Source: JAAFJM01 sp964529175
GTDB lineage: Bacteria > Bacteroidota > Bacteroidia > UKL13-3
Assembly (NCBI GenBank): GCA_964529175.1
Contig: CAZGVO010000005.1
Coordinates: 62,001-126,000, forward strand
Length of the DNA: 64,000 nucleotides
Direction of reading: 5' to 3'
Position numbers and translations under genes: made by a program
The notes under the pieces: generated by a model
Seen by the model: only the letters and a program-made list of their open reading frames with translations
Databases searched by the model: none
What the model was told of the DNA's origin: nothing
In this document: positions 15,654 to 24,606 of the stretch, piece by piece
How the letters are laid out: every line of letters begins with the position of its first letter
Position numbering within the stretch: the stretch's first letter is position 1

Positions 15654-17048
15654 ATGATTATAGAACAATTATATACCAATTGCTTAGCACAAGCAGCCTA
15701 TTATATAGAAAGTAATGGCGAAGTTGCTATTATAGATCCTTTGCGCGATTACCAAATGTATATTGATAAAGCAACTGCTAATGGTGCTAAAATAAAATAT
15801 ATTTTTGAAACACATTTCCATGCCGATTTTGTAAGCGGACACGTAGATTTAGCAGCTAAAACAGGTGCTACAATTATTTATGGTCCAACTACAGTTACAA
15901 ATTTTCCGGTTCATGTAGCTGCTGATAATGAGGTGTTTGAGGTGGGTAAGTTAAAAATTAAAGTATTGCATACTCCAGGCCATACTTTGGAGTCAAGTTC
16001 GTTTTTATTGATGGATGAGAACGGAAAAGATTATTGTGTATTTACAGGCGATACTTTATTTGTTGGCGATGTTGGTCGCCCCGATTTATTAGATGGCATC
16101 ATGACCAAAGAAGAATTGGCAGCCAAAATGTTTAATTCATTAAATACTAAAATAAAGCCTTTGGCTGATGATGTAATTGTTTATCCTGCGCATGGTCCTG
16201 GTTCAGCTTGTGGTAAAAATATTGGTAAAGAAACTTTTAGTACCATTGGTGAGCAAAAAGCAAGTAATTATGCTTTACAACCAATGACTGAAGCTGAGTT
16301 TATTACTGCAATAACTACTGGAATTGCGCCAGCACCAAGTTACTTTTTTAAAGATGCAAAACTAAACAAACAAGGTTATGCCAGTTTTGAAACAGTAGTG
16401 GAGCAAGGCCTAAAAGCACTTTCGGTTGAAAAGTTTGAAGAATTTTATGTAGAAGGTGCTACTATCATTGATACTCGTATTGCCGACTTTTTTGAGTTAG
16501 GTTTTATTCCTAAATCGTTTAATTTTGGCTTAAATGGACAATATGCAATTTGGGCCGCCACATTGTTAGATATTCATGCACCAATTATTGTGGTAGCTAA
16601 ACCTGGAACTGAACAAGAATCGGTAGAGCGTTTAACACGCGTAGGTTTTGATAACATAAAAGGTTTTTTAGAAGGCGGTTTTGATAGCTGGAAAAATGCC
16701 AATAAAAAATATGATATGATTATCAGTATTTCATCGGAAGAGTTGGTTTTAGATAGTTTGCATAATCCAAGTGCTGTAATTGTTGATGTGCGTAAACCAA
16801 CTGAATTTGCAAGCGGACACTTAATGCAAGCAAAAAATATTCAGTTGAGCGAAATATTAACCAATAATAGTGAGTTGGGAAAAAATCAAGAAATTTTGGT
16901 GCATTGTGCGGGTGGTTACCGAAGTATGGTGGCTGCTGCAGCATTGAAAACTCAAGGCTTTACCAATGTAAAAAATGTTTGGGGTGGCTGGAGTCAAATA
17001 AAAGACGAACCAAAAGTACAAATTGTTCAAGAAGCTGTAACTGCTTAA
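15654..17048 (+). CDS. Metallo-beta-lactamase-fold / double rhodanese protein (persulfide dioxygenase-like)
   Basis: 464 residues from the ATG at 15654; the longer frame from 15552 is repeat-like leader and is rejected. Residues 1-230 are a metallo-beta-lactamase fold with THFHADF (His54, His56, Asp58), HTPGHT and the later metal ligand loop FTGDTLF. Two rhodanese domains follow. The first (about 265-365) has lost its catalytic Cys, reading VVAKPG. The second keeps it, Cys418 in CAGGYRS. This architecture belongs to the persulfide dioxygenase/CstB-like group that oxidises or transfers persulfide sulfur. A TSUP exporter 3 kb away may be linked to the same sulfur chemistry. Confidence 0.88.
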   Translation: MIIEQLYTNCLAQAAYYIESNGEVAIIDPLRDYQMYIDKATANGAKIKYIFETHFHADFVSGHVDLAAKTGATIIYGPTTVTNFPVHVAADNEVFEVGKLKIKVLHTPGHTLESSSFLLMDENGKDYCVFTGDTLFVGDVGRPDLLDGIMTKEELAAKMFNSLNTKIKPLADDVIVYPAHGPGSACGKNIGKETFSTIGEQKASNYALQPMTEAEFITAITTGIAPAPSYFFKDAKLNKQGYASFETVVEQGLKALSVEKFEEFYVEGATIIDTRIADFFELGFIPKSFNFGLNGQYAIWAATLLDIHAPIIVVAKPGTEQESVERLTRVGFDNIKGFLEGGFDSWKNANKKYDMIISISSEELVLDSLHNPSAVIVDVRKPTEFASGHLMQAKNIQLSEILTNNSELGKNQEILVHCAGGYRSMVAAAALKTQGFTNVKNVWGGWSQIKDEPKVQIVQEAVTA

Positions 17049-17091
17049 GGTCCATCGTCTATCAACTGACAACCAAAAACAATCAACTAAA

Positions 17092-18027
17092 ATGAAAAAA
17101 CATGCAATTGCCATTCATGGCGGAGCAGGAACTATTTTGCGCGCTTTAATGACTCCTGAAAAGGAAGCTCAATATAAATTAGGATTACAAAATGCTTTAT
17201 TGGCAGGTAATCAAATTTTAAGCAGAGGCGGTTCAAGCTTAGATGCGGTGGAAGCTGCGGTTATGAGTCTTGAAAATTTTCCATTGTTTAATGCTGGCAA
17301 AGGTGCGGTGTTTACCAATAAAGGAACTCATGAAATGGATGCTTCTATTATGGAAGGCAAAAACTTAGAAGCTGGCGCAGTTTCAGGAATTAGCAATGTT
17401 CAAAATCCGGTTCGTTTGGCTAAAGTTATTATGCAAAAATCAGGACATGTATTTTTGCAAGGTGCAGATGCTGAATTATTTGCAAAAAGTATGAACTTGC
17501 CAATTCAAGATAACGACTATTTTTATACTGCTGAGCGTTACAAACAGTGGCAAGATGTAAAAGATACCGATGGTTATCAATTGGATCATACTGTATTAGA
17601 AACTGGCGAAAAAAAGTTTGGAACGGTTGGCGCAGTGGCTTTAGATATTCACAGAAATTTGGCAGCTGCTACTTCTACTGGAGGAATGACCAATAAACGC
17701 TTTGGTAGAGTAGGCGATAGCCCAATAATTGGAGCTGGAACTTATGCTAATAATAATACTTGTGCTATTAGTTGTACTGGACATGGCGAGTATTTTATGC
17801 GCGCAGTGGTGGCTTACGATATAAGTTGTTTAATGGAATACAAAGGCTACAGTTTACAGCAAGCTTGCAATTATGTAGTAAAAGATAAATTGGTAAAAAT
17901 GGGTGGCGAAGGCGGTTTAATTGGCATGGATGCTCAAGGAAATATTGAACTTTGCTTTAACTCTGAAGGCATGTACCGCGGTATTTTGCGCCAAGGTGAA
18001 GAAGTGTATTTGGGTATTTATGAATAA
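17092..18027 (+). CDS. Isoaspartyl peptidase / L-asparaginase (N-terminal nucleophile type)
   Basis: A 311-residue plant-type asparaginase. The N-terminus reads AIAIHGGAGT. The precursor is expected to cleave itself before Thr178 (FGTVGAVALD), which becomes the nucleophile of the beta subunit. The substrate region TSTGGMTNKRFGRVGDSPIIGAGTYA is intact in two adjoining pieces. The enzyme removes beta-aspartyl dipeptides or deamidates Asn. No signal peptide is present, so it acts in the cytoplasm. ATG start, 43 bases after the previous gene. It ends 24 bases from the convergent peptidase gene. Confidence 0.93.
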   Translation: MKKHAIAIHGGAGTILRALMTPEKEAQYKLGLQNALLAGNQILSRGGSSLDAVEAAVMSLENFPLFNAGKGAVFTNKGTHEMDASIMEGKNLEAGAVSGISNVQNPVRLAKVIMQKSGHVFLQGADAELFAKSMNLPIQDNDYFYTAERYKQWQDVKDTDGYQLDHTVLETGEKKFGTVGAVALDIHRNLAAATSTGGMTNKRFGRVGDSPIIGAGTYANNNTCAISCTGHGEYFMRAVVAYDISCLMEYKGYSLQQACNYVVKDKLVKMGGEGGLIGMDAQGNIELCFNSEGMYRGILRQGEEVYLGIYE

Positions 18028-18051
18028 TACCCAAATACATTTTTGTTGTTA

Positions 18052-19728
18052 TTAAAAGGTAATATCTACTTCTATTTCAGCTCCATCGCGAACAACTTTA
18101 CCTTTTACTTTATCGCCTTTGTTGTATTTACCCAAACATTTCATGTAAGCTTGCATATCTGCAACTTCATTAGCTCCAAGTTTTATTAATAAATCACCAC
18201 GTTTTAAGCCGGCTAAAGCAGCAGGTTTTCCTTCGGTAACTCCATCTATTTTTACACCTTTACCTTCGTGTAAATAATCGGGCATAATGCCTAAAGTAAC
18301 CTTAAAACCAGCACCTCCACCAGTGGTTGAATGGGTGTCTTTGGTTTTAGTGAACACCAATCGTGGCTCTTGTTCTAAATTATAAATTAAGTTATAAATG
18401 TATTTTAAAACAGCCAATTCACCTTTGTAGTTTATTAGGTCGTCATCATCGCTCGGTTTATGGTAATCGTTATGTGTGCCAGTAAAAAAGTGAAGTACAG
18501 GTACACCAATATTGTAAAACGAAGTATGGTCGCTAGCACCCATGCCACTTTCTGATGTTTTAGGCTTGATACCATCAATATTTATTTTGGCTAAAGCAGT
18601 GTTCCAAGTAGGCGAAGTTCCTACACCATCAATGGCAAAAGTATTTTTAGTGCTATCTAATCTTCCTAACATATCCATGTTAATCATGTAGTTGATTTTG
18701 GTGCTATCAATGGTTGGATGTTTGCAAAAATAGTTAGAGCCTAAAAGTCCTTCTTCCTCGCCACTAAATGCAATGAATAAATAATTGTATTTACTTAAAT
18801 GTGCTTTTTTTATAATTTCTGCTAATTCAATTAAAGCAGCAGTTCCACTTGCATTGTCATCAGCACCATTATGAATTTGTGGTTTTTCATTTTCGGTTTT
18901 ACGGTAAGTTGAACCTCCTAACTCGTTATATCCCAAATGGTCGTAATGAGCCCCAATTACTACTGTTTGCGGAGCTTTATTATTTAAAAATGCAATTACA
19001 TTATGACCAGTTAAAGTTCTGGTTATGGTATCAATATTTAATTCAACCGAAGCATTGTCAAAGTTTAGTGTATCTAATTTGTTTAAATGCGATAAAAAAT
19101 AAACTGGAATTTTATAAAAATTAGCCTTGAAAAATGGCTTAAAATCAGGCTCTAGCACTTCTTGGTTTTGGTTAATAATAATTACAGCTTTGGCACCTAA
19201 AGCTATGGCTGTATCAATTTTATTTTCCAAACTCACTTTATTGTTTTCGCTATTTGGGTCAGCCAATTTGTAAACCAATATTTTGCCATCTAAACTTTTT
19301 TTATTTACATAATCAGCATTATTTCCTGCTCCTAACCAAATGGTTTTACCTTTTACTTTACCTACATTACTTTGGCTTAATGGGTAAAAATTGGTTGGAT
19401 TTATGCCACTCAAAGTTAATTCAAAGCTTTTTTTGCTCATGGCAAACGAAACATTATTGAACGATAATTTATTTAATGTAAAGGTTTGTAAAAAGCTGCC
19501 ATCATTGCCTTTTCCTATTAAACCCAACGATTGGAAATTATCAATTAAAAACTCATAGGCTAGTTTTTCACCATGGCTACCCATAAGTCGTCCAGCTAAT
19601 CTATCGCTTGCCAAATAACTTAAATTTTGCTCAAGAGAATTGATAATATCCTCATCCGACTTGATAATTTTTTGGGCAAAGGCATTGCCAAATACACTAA
19701 ATAATAGAATTAAGACTAAGTATTTCAT
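18052..19728 (-). CDS. Exported M28-family zinc aminopeptidase with PA and PDZ domains
   Basis: A 558-residue secreted enzyme. The signal peptide is residues 1-19 (MKYLVLILLFSVFGNAFAQ). A PA-type insert lies around residues 110-240. The M28 zinc core has His261 (GAHYDHLG), Asp290 (NGADDNASG), Glu324-325 (SGEEEG), Asp352 (MDMLGR) and a late His in NDYHKPSDD. A C-terminal PDZ domain covers about residues 470-555. It probably trims peptides in the periplasm or at the surface. The start overlaps the end of the TSUP gene by 32 bases, so the two are translationally linked. Confidence 0.92.
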   Translation of the reverse strand: MKYLVLILLFSVFGNAFAQKIIKSDEDIINSLEQNLSYLASDRLAGRLMGSHGEKLAYEFLIDNFQSLGLIGKGNDGSFLQTFTLNKLSFNNVSFAMSKKSFELTLSGINPTNFYPLSQSNVGKVKGKTIWLGAGNNADYVNKKSLDGKILVYKLADPNSENNKVSLENKIDTAIALGAKAVIIINQNQEVLEPDFKPFFKANFYKIPVYFLSHLNKLDTLNFDNASVELNIDTITRTLTGHNVIAFLNNKAPQTVVIGAHYDHLGYNELGGSTYRKTENEKPQIHNGADDNASGTAALIELAEIIKKAHLSKYNYLFIAFSGEEEGLLGSNYFCKHPTIDSTKINYMINMDMLGRLDSTKNTFAIDGVGTSPTWNTALAKINIDGIKPKTSESGMGASDHTSFYNIGVPVLHFFTGTHNDYHKPSDDDDLINYKGELAVLKYIYNLIYNLEQEPRLVFTKTKDTHSTTGGGAGFKVTLGIMPDYLHEGKGVKIDGVTEGKPAALAGLKRGDLLIKLGANEVADMQAYMKCLGKYNKGDKVKGKVVRDGAEIEVDITF

Positions 19729-20533
19729 ATATAACTTTTATTAAAATAATGGATGCAAAAGTTGCAAAAGTAATTCTGATGGTTTGAGATTTTGATTTTT
19801 GAGCAGTTTTAACACCCAATTGAGCAAAAAGAAAAGTACCTGCTATTAATGGCAATGCAATGGGTAAAAATATGTATCCAAATTGCCAGTTGCTTATATA
19901 AGTTTCGGGTTTAGCATTTAAGTTTAAAATACCAATTACAATGGCAAAACCAAATATGACACCTGTAGAAATGGCACTGGCTTTTTTAATATCCATCTTT
20001 AACCATTCTGTAAAAACGGGTGTCATTATAACTCCACCTCCTAAGCCCGACATAGCTGTAACAATGCCAGCAAAAGCTCCAGTAATATTATATTTGTAAT
20101 TGTTTATTTTTGTTTCAGTAGTAGCTTCCACTTTTGGTTTTGGCATAAACATTTTTACTACCACAAAAATTAACATGGTAAGAAAAAAGTATAAAAATAC
20201 ACTGCGGCTATACCACGTTCCGTTATTAATTAAAGTATGTAAAACTATTACACTAACTATTCCTGGCAACATTGTTTGTAGGGTTTCTTTTAAAAAGAAA
20301 TTGCCCATTTTAAATTGCTTATAACTGGCTACTGCTGCCGAAAATATGATGATAAATAATGAATTAGCCAAAACAGCTTTTACCAATTCATTGCCTGTAC
20401 CAAAATATTTTGAAAGAAAATAATCAAGAATGGGAACGTAAATAATACCGCCACCAATTCCTAAAAAACCTGACATAAAACCACCTAAAGATCCAAATAA
20501 AAATAGAATGATAAAATCTGTAATTGATAACAT
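19697..20533 (-). CDS. TauE/SafE (TSUP) family anion exporter
   Basis: A 278-residue membrane protein with two homologous halves, each starting with a glycine-rich motif: GFMSGFLGIGGGIIYVPIL near residue 18 and TAMSGLGGGVIMTPV near residue 160. About eight helices are visible. The family moves sulfite, sulfoacetate or other sulfur/organic anions across the inner membrane. The MBL-rhodanese gene nearby is a weak hint at sulfur compounds. It is the middle gene of a run with ctpA-like and M28 genes on the - strand. ATG start at 20533. Confidence 0.9.
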   Translation of the reverse strand: MLSITDFIILFLFGSLGGFMSGFLGIGGGIIYVPILDYFLSKYFGTGNELVKAVLANSLFIIIFSAAVASYKQFKMGNFFLKETLQTMLPGIVSVIVLHTLINNGTWYSRSVFLYFFLTMLIFVVVKMFMPKPKVEATTETKINNYKYNITGAFAGIVTAMSGLGGGVIMTPVFTEWLKMDIKKASAISTGVIFGFAIVIGILNLNAKPETYISNWQFGYIFLPIALPLIAGTFLFAQLGVKTAQKSKSQTIRITFATFASIILIKVIYEILSLNSII

Positions 20534-20551
20534 TTTTAAGGGATTTGATTG

Positions 20552-22219
20552 TTATTTTACAGTGGTTAAAATTTGGTTGTAGCGCTGCTTATCTGCAAAT
20601 ACTTTTAAGGCTTCTTGCACATCTTGGTCGTTATCAAAACCTGCTTCAATTCTACCTTTTTGGTAAAAATACCTTCTCACAATTTCTTCTTCCAAAAGCT
20701 CAATTATTTCTTCTTTATTTTTTTCAATATCGGCCGCTTTATCGTGATTAACACTTTGTTTCATGGCTTCCAATTGAGATTTAATGGCATCAAAGTATTT
20801 TTCTTCTTCGGCTTTCTTTTTTACTTCAAGTAAGGCTGTTTCGGTTGCAGTGTTGTAAGCATAATCTTTATTAGCTATAAATGCTTTAAAATCAGCAAAA
20901 TCGCTTTCTTTTAGTTTGAACGATTTCGCATCGCCAATACTCGCATTTTTGTTTCTAAATTGCGTAGCAAAATCAAAAATAAGTTGTTTAGAAATCAAGC
21001 TTTCAGCAATTTTTGACAATGGTTTTTGTTCCACTTTAATATCTGGGTCCACTCCGCCACCATCAAAAACCTTGCGGCCTATTTTGGTTTTAAATGGTTT
21101 TTTCAAACTATCTGCCACACTGCCCACACTACCATCTTCGTTTCTATGCGAATAATCCAATGCTTGAATACATCTGCCACTTGGTGTGTAATATTTTGCA
21201 GTAGTAATTTTTATTTGGGCATTGTAATTTAATGGTCGTGTAGATTGAACCAAACCTTTTCCAAAAGTTTTTTGCCCAATTACAATTCCTCTATCTAGGT
21301 CTTGAATGCTGCCACTTACAATTTCGGAAGCCGATGCCGAACCACGGTTGGTTAAAACTACTAAAGGAATATTTTCGTCAGTACTTGGGTTTAAAGTTCT
21401 GTACGATTTTTCCCACTCTTTTACTTTTCCTTTGGTAAATACTACTTCTTGTCCTTGCGGAATAAATATGTTTACAATGTTAACTGCTTCGTGTAACAAA
21501 CCACCTGGATTGCCACGTACGTCTAAAATTACATTTTTAAGGCTGTTGTTTTTCTTTAATTCCAACAAAGCATCGCGCACTTCTTTGCCAGCATCGTTGG
21601 TAAAACCGGTTAGTTTAATAATACCTGTTTCGCTATTTACCATGCCATAATAAGGCACATTTTTTACTTTTATTTCCTCACGTAAAATCGATTTTTTTAT
21701 CTCTACCTCATTGCGTTTAATGGTAATATTTACTTTGCTACCTGCTTGGCCTTTAAGTAATTTACTCACTTCGGAAGTGCTTTTGCCTTTGCTGCTTTTA
21801 CCTTCTATTTCTACTATAATATCGCCTGGTAATAAGCCTTCTTTTTGAGCAGGATAACCTTCGTAAGGATCAGTTATAACCACATAATCGCCTTTGGTGC
21901 CAATTTGTGCACCAACACCACCATACTGACCTGTCATTTGAAAACGAAAATCTTCTGCTTCAGCTTCGCTGATATAATTGGTATAAGGGTCCAGCGTATT
22001 TAACATTTCGTCAATCGCTTTTTTTGTTAATTTACCTGCATCTATTTCATCTACATAATACGTATTTATTTCTTTGAAAACCGATGAAAACAAGTCCATG
22101 TTTTTCGATATTTCAAAATAAGTATCAGTAGCCTTAAATGAAATAAGCCCTAAAAATGCAAATGCAATTACCAATTTATACCTTTTAACTTTTGAAAGCA
22201 TATTTTTTAAATAAATCAT
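20552..22219 (-). CDS. S41-family carboxy-terminal processing protease (CtpA-like)
   Basis: 555 residues from the ATG at 22219; an ATG at 22201 is equally possible and the TTG at 22249 is less likely. An N-terminal hydrophobic segment anchors or exports it. The PDZ domain lies about residues 85-170 (GQYGGVGAQIG, GLLPGDIIVEIEG). The S41 domain carries the nucleophile Ser in RGSASASE and the general-base Lys in GQKTFGKGLVQ. The C-terminal third is a charged helical region (KKKAEEEK). It trims C-termini of envelope proteins. It is probably first in the run with TSUP and M28 genes. Confidence 0.93.
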   Translation of the reverse strand: MIYLKNMLSKVKRYKLVIAFAFLGLISFKATDTYFEISKNMDLFSSVFKEINTYYVDEIDAGKLTKKAIDEMLNTLDPYTNYISEAEAEDFRFQMTGQYGGVGAQIGTKGDYVVITDPYEGYPAQKEGLLPGDIIVEIEGKSSKGKSTSEVSKLLKGQAGSKVNITIKRNEVEIKKSILREEIKVKNVPYYGMVNSETGIIKLTGFTNDAGKEVRDALLELKKNNSLKNVILDVRGNPGGLLHEAVNIVNIFIPQGQEVVFTKGKVKEWEKSYRTLNPSTDENIPLVVLTNRGSASASEIVSGSIQDLDRGIVIGQKTFGKGLVQSTRPLNYNAQIKITTAKYYTPSGRCIQALDYSHRNEDGSVGSVADSLKKPFKTKIGRKVFDGGGVDPDIKVEQKPLSKIAESLISKQLIFDFATQFRNKNASIGDAKSFKLKESDFADFKAFIANKDYAYNTATETALLEVKKKAEEEKYFDAIKSQLEAMKQSVNHDKAADIEKNKEEIIELLEEEIVRRYFYQKGRIEAGFDNDQDVQEALKVFADKQRYNQILTTVK

Positions 22220-22387
22220 GGCAGCAATATAAAAAACAATAAACAACAAATAGAACCACTCAAAAAAAATTATGCTAATATGATAATAGTTCTTTAAAGG
22301 GAAAGATTAAACTATAATATTTAATATTTCAATGGCAGGTGCACGCATTCTGGCTAGTGTGATTTTACAAAAGTTTTGGTAATTGTG

Positions 22388-22435
22388 TTAAATACTTACC
22401 ATAAGTACAAGCATTGTTGTTGTTACTTTTTTCAT
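22388..22435 (-). pseudogene. Possible relic of an exported-protein start (MKKVTTTMLVLMVSI then stop)
   Basis: An ATG at 22435 opens a perfect-looking signal-peptide start of 15 residues and then meets TAA. A further open stretch follows in another frame. This may be the remains of a small lipoprotein gene next to the intact lipoprotein at 22448-23008, or chance. Confidence 0.2.
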
Positions 22436-22447
22436 AAATTTATTTGG

Positions 22448-23008
22448 TTAATATACTTTTAAATCAAAAACTGCATTTGAAATGGTTATCGAGTCTGTTA
22501 AATCAATTCCTGTCCTATCTCGTTTAATTCTATAATAGGTGGCTGAAAATGTTCCGCTAAATATTCCAGGAATTGTCTTGTTGTTATTAAATTGTGGTCT
22601 TAATAGTTTTGTTATTTTTGTCTTGAATTTTGAAGGGTTTAAACATCTATATTCAAAATTATTATCCAACCTAACTTTATTAGGGTATATATCTTCAAAT
22701 TCCATATAACCTTCGTTAATGTGTGAAAATGAAAATGAAATAGATTGATTTTTATCTGTGTTAGCAAAAAAACCAGTTAGCCAATTTGAATCTGGATTGT
22801 ATGTGCAATACATACTTAAACTTGTTAGCATACCTTTTGGCAACCAAAGAGTATCGTTCCAAAAGCAGCCAAAGGTGTTTTTTCCTTCTTGGGTTTCAAG
22901 CGGTAGGCCATTGGCTTGGGTGGGTGTTACATAAGGTTGGCTTGCTTTATAGCATTGCATATTGGTAAATAGCAATAGCATTAATGAAGTTAATAATAGG
23001 TTTTTCAT
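22448..23008 (-). CDS. Hypothetical lipoprotein (DUF6252-like)
   Basis: A 186-residue protein with an N-terminal signal ending LLLFTNMQC, a weak lipobox with Cys19. The body begins NTFGCFWNDTLWLPKG and ends with the strand pair IPGIFSGTFSATYY and DSITISNAVFDLKVY. This architecture, an early FGC-N-W-P strand with a closing G-F-D strand, is seen in small Bacteroidota lipoproteins of unknown role related to DUF6252. It is likely periplasmic and membrane-anchored. The assignment rests on pattern memory. It stands alone between the ctpA-like gene and the PIN toxin gene. Confidence 0.65.
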   Translation of the reverse strand: MKNLLLTSLMLLLFTNMQCYKASQPYVTPTQANGLPLETQEGKNTFGCFWNDTLWLPKGMLTSLSMYCTYNPDSNWLTGFFANTDKNQSISFSFSHINEGYMEFEDIYPNKVRLDNNFEYRCLNPSKFKTKITKLLRPQFNNNKTIPGIFSGTFSATYYRIKRDRTGIDLTDSITISNAVFDLKVY

Positions 23009-23053
23009 AAGATGTTTTAATAATTAAAAAGTATATTCCTATTTGACTTTATT

Positions 23054-23491
23054 TTACAATATGTCTTTTAAACTTAAAACAGTAATCTCATCAATATTTT
23101 TCAATCTTTCATCATTTGTAAAAAAATAATCAGCGCTGTTTTCAATTGCAGTGGCAATTTGAATGGCATCCGGAGTTTTTAAATTATATTTTGCTCGAAT
23201 TTCTGCGGCTTTTATGGCTATAGCATTATTAATTTTAATAATTTCTATTCCAGACGATTTTGTTAAAATATTTTTATATAACTCAACTATCTCAAATTCA
23301 TTTGCTTTTATTGGCTTAACTAACACTTCCAAGAGTGTGATAGTAGAAGTAATTAAAGGAAATTCTCCTGCATCGTTAGCTAAAAAGAATTGAGTTAGTA
23401 CATTTTGATAAATAGAATTGCCCTCAATAAAATAGATCAACGGGGCTGTATCTATAAAAACTAGTTTATGTTTGAAACCGGCTACTACCAT
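23054..23491 (-). CDS. VapC-like PIN-domain toxin
   Basis: A 145-residue PIN-domain ribonuclease. The four acidic metal ligands are visible: Asp14 (FIDTAPLIYFIEG), Glu55 (ITLLEVLVKP), Asp108 (KTPDAIQIATA) and Asp127 (FTNDERL). VapC toxins cut tRNA or rRNA when released from the antitoxin. Its start overlaps the upstream small gene by 7 bases, the standard toxin-antitoxin layout with antitoxin first. Composition is like its neighbours. The first residues MVVAGFKH may be longer than the true protein, but no better start is present before the PIN core. Confidence 0.9.
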   Translation of the reverse strand: MVVAGFKHKLVFIDTAPLIYFIEGNSIYQNVLTQFFLANDAGEFPLITSTITLLEVLVKPIKANEFEIVELYKNILTKSSGIEIIKINNAIAIKAAEIRAKYNLKTPDAIQIATAIENSADYFFTNDERLKNIDEITVLSLKDIL

Positions 23492-23700
23492 TCTCTTTCA
23501 TTTGCTATGTATTGATCAATATCTGTATTCTTCCAAATATTTGACCCTTTTCCAGTTATTGTTGAAAGCTTAAATGTATCATTTTGGATTTCTTTACTAT
23601 TTACCAAACAAAATATTCTTTCTAAAAGGTTCATTTGCTCGTCCTTTTTTAGCATTTTAACCTTAAGTAGTATTTCGTTTATATCTACTGGTTTTTCCAT
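23485..23700 (-). CDS. Probable antitoxin partner of the PIN toxin
   Basis: A 71-residue protein just upstream of, and overlapping, the PIN toxin gene. Residues 1-35 are helical and charged (DINEILLKVKMLKKDEQMN). The tail contains GKGSNIWKNTDIDQYIANEREW, and a closing W-x-tide of this kind often inserts into the PIN toxin. No AbrB or RHH fold is evident, so the DNA-binding class is unknown. The assignment comes from position and size. Autoregulation by the pair is expected but not shown. Confidence 0.75.
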   Translation of the reverse strand: MEKPVDINEILLKVKMLKKDEQMNLLERIFCLVNSKEIQNDTFKLSTITGKGSNIWKNTDIDQYIANEREW

Positions 23701-23804
23701 TTCTTTAATTTGATAATTTTATGTTTTACAAAACAAAAATATGTAATATTTAAATAAAATACCTCTTTATTTTACAAACTACTTATTTATAAATTTCAGT
23801 TTGA

Positions 23805-23812
23805 TATATTTG
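23805..23812 (+). promoter_or_regulatory. Candidate -7 element for fabG
   Basis: TATATTTG matches TAnnTTTG exactly and lies 27 bases before the fabG ATG, giving a leader of about 20 bases. The -33 region shows only TTA at the 19-base spacing. Confidence 0.45.
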
Positions 23813-23838
23813 TCCAAATAATTTTTATATTGAATTTT

Positions 23839-24585
23839 ATGTTAACATTACAAAACAAAACAATTTTAATTACTGGTGCTAGTCGTGGAATTGGTAAAGG
23901 AATAGCCACTTATTTAGCTAATTTAGGTGCTGATATAGCTTTTACTTATGCTAGTTCGGTTGAAAAAGCCAATGCTTTTGAGGCAGAATTAAATGCTTTA
24001 GGCGTTAAAGCAAAAGGATACCAAAGTAATGCGGCTGATTTTGCTGCTAGCGAAACTTTGGTAGATGAGGTAGTAAAAGAATTTGGTAAAATTGATGTAT
24101 TGGTTAACAATGCTGGTATTACCCGCGATACCTTATTAATGCGCATGAGCGAAGCACAATGGGACGAAGTGTTAGACACCAATTTAAAATCGGCATTTAA
24201 CATGACCAAAGCTGCTACCAAATATATGATGAAAGCCAAACAAGGTTCTATTATCAATATTACTTCGGTGGTTGGTATAACTGGAAATGCAGGCCAAGCT
24301 AATTATGCTGCATCAAAAGCAGGTATGATTGGTTTTACCAAATCGGTAGCTAAGGAATTAGGAAGCCGCAATATCCGTTGCAATGCCATTGCTCCAGGTT
24401 TTATTGAAACCGAAATGACTGATGCTTTAAATGCTGACGTAAAAGCAGAATGGATTAAAGGTATTCCTTTAAAACGTGGCGGAACCACTGTAGATGTAGC
24501 CAATTGTGTTGCATTTTTAGCAAGCGAACTTTCAGCCTATATTACCGGACAAACTATTAATGTTTGCGGTGGTATGGTGATGTAG
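23839..24585 (+). CDS. fabG: 3-oxoacyl-ACP reductase FabG
   Basis: 248 residues from the ATG at 23839; the frame extends three codons to a TTG, which is rejected because 248 is the normal FabG length. NADPH site TGASRGIG begins at residue 12. The catalytic Ser of NITSVVG and the Tyr and Lys of YAASKAG are in place, and the end GQTINVCGGMVM is typical of FabG. It reduces 3-oxoacyl-ACP in the fatty-acid elongation cycle in the cytoplasm. A palindromic repeat follows immediately. Other short-chain reductases share these motifs, but the overall match is best to FabG. Confidence 0.9.
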   Translation: MLTLQNKTILITGASRGIGKGIATYLANLGADIAFTYASSVEKANAFEAELNALGVKAKGYQSNAADFAASETLVDEVVKEFGKIDVLVNNAGITRDTLLMRMSEAQWDEVLDTNLKSAFNMTKAATKYMMKAKQGSIINITSVVGITGNAGQANYAASKAGMIGFTKSVAKELGSRNIRCNAIAPGFIETEMTDALNADVKAEWIKGIPLKRGGTTVDVANCVAFLASELSAYITGQTINVCGGMVM

Positions 24586-24606
24586 TTTTATTGTTTCCAT
24601 ACTAAG

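Noticed and set aside
16723..17114. Three ORFs around the end of the MBL-rhodanese gene
   Set aside because: They are antisense or frame-shifted shadows of the rhodanese-2 coding sequence.
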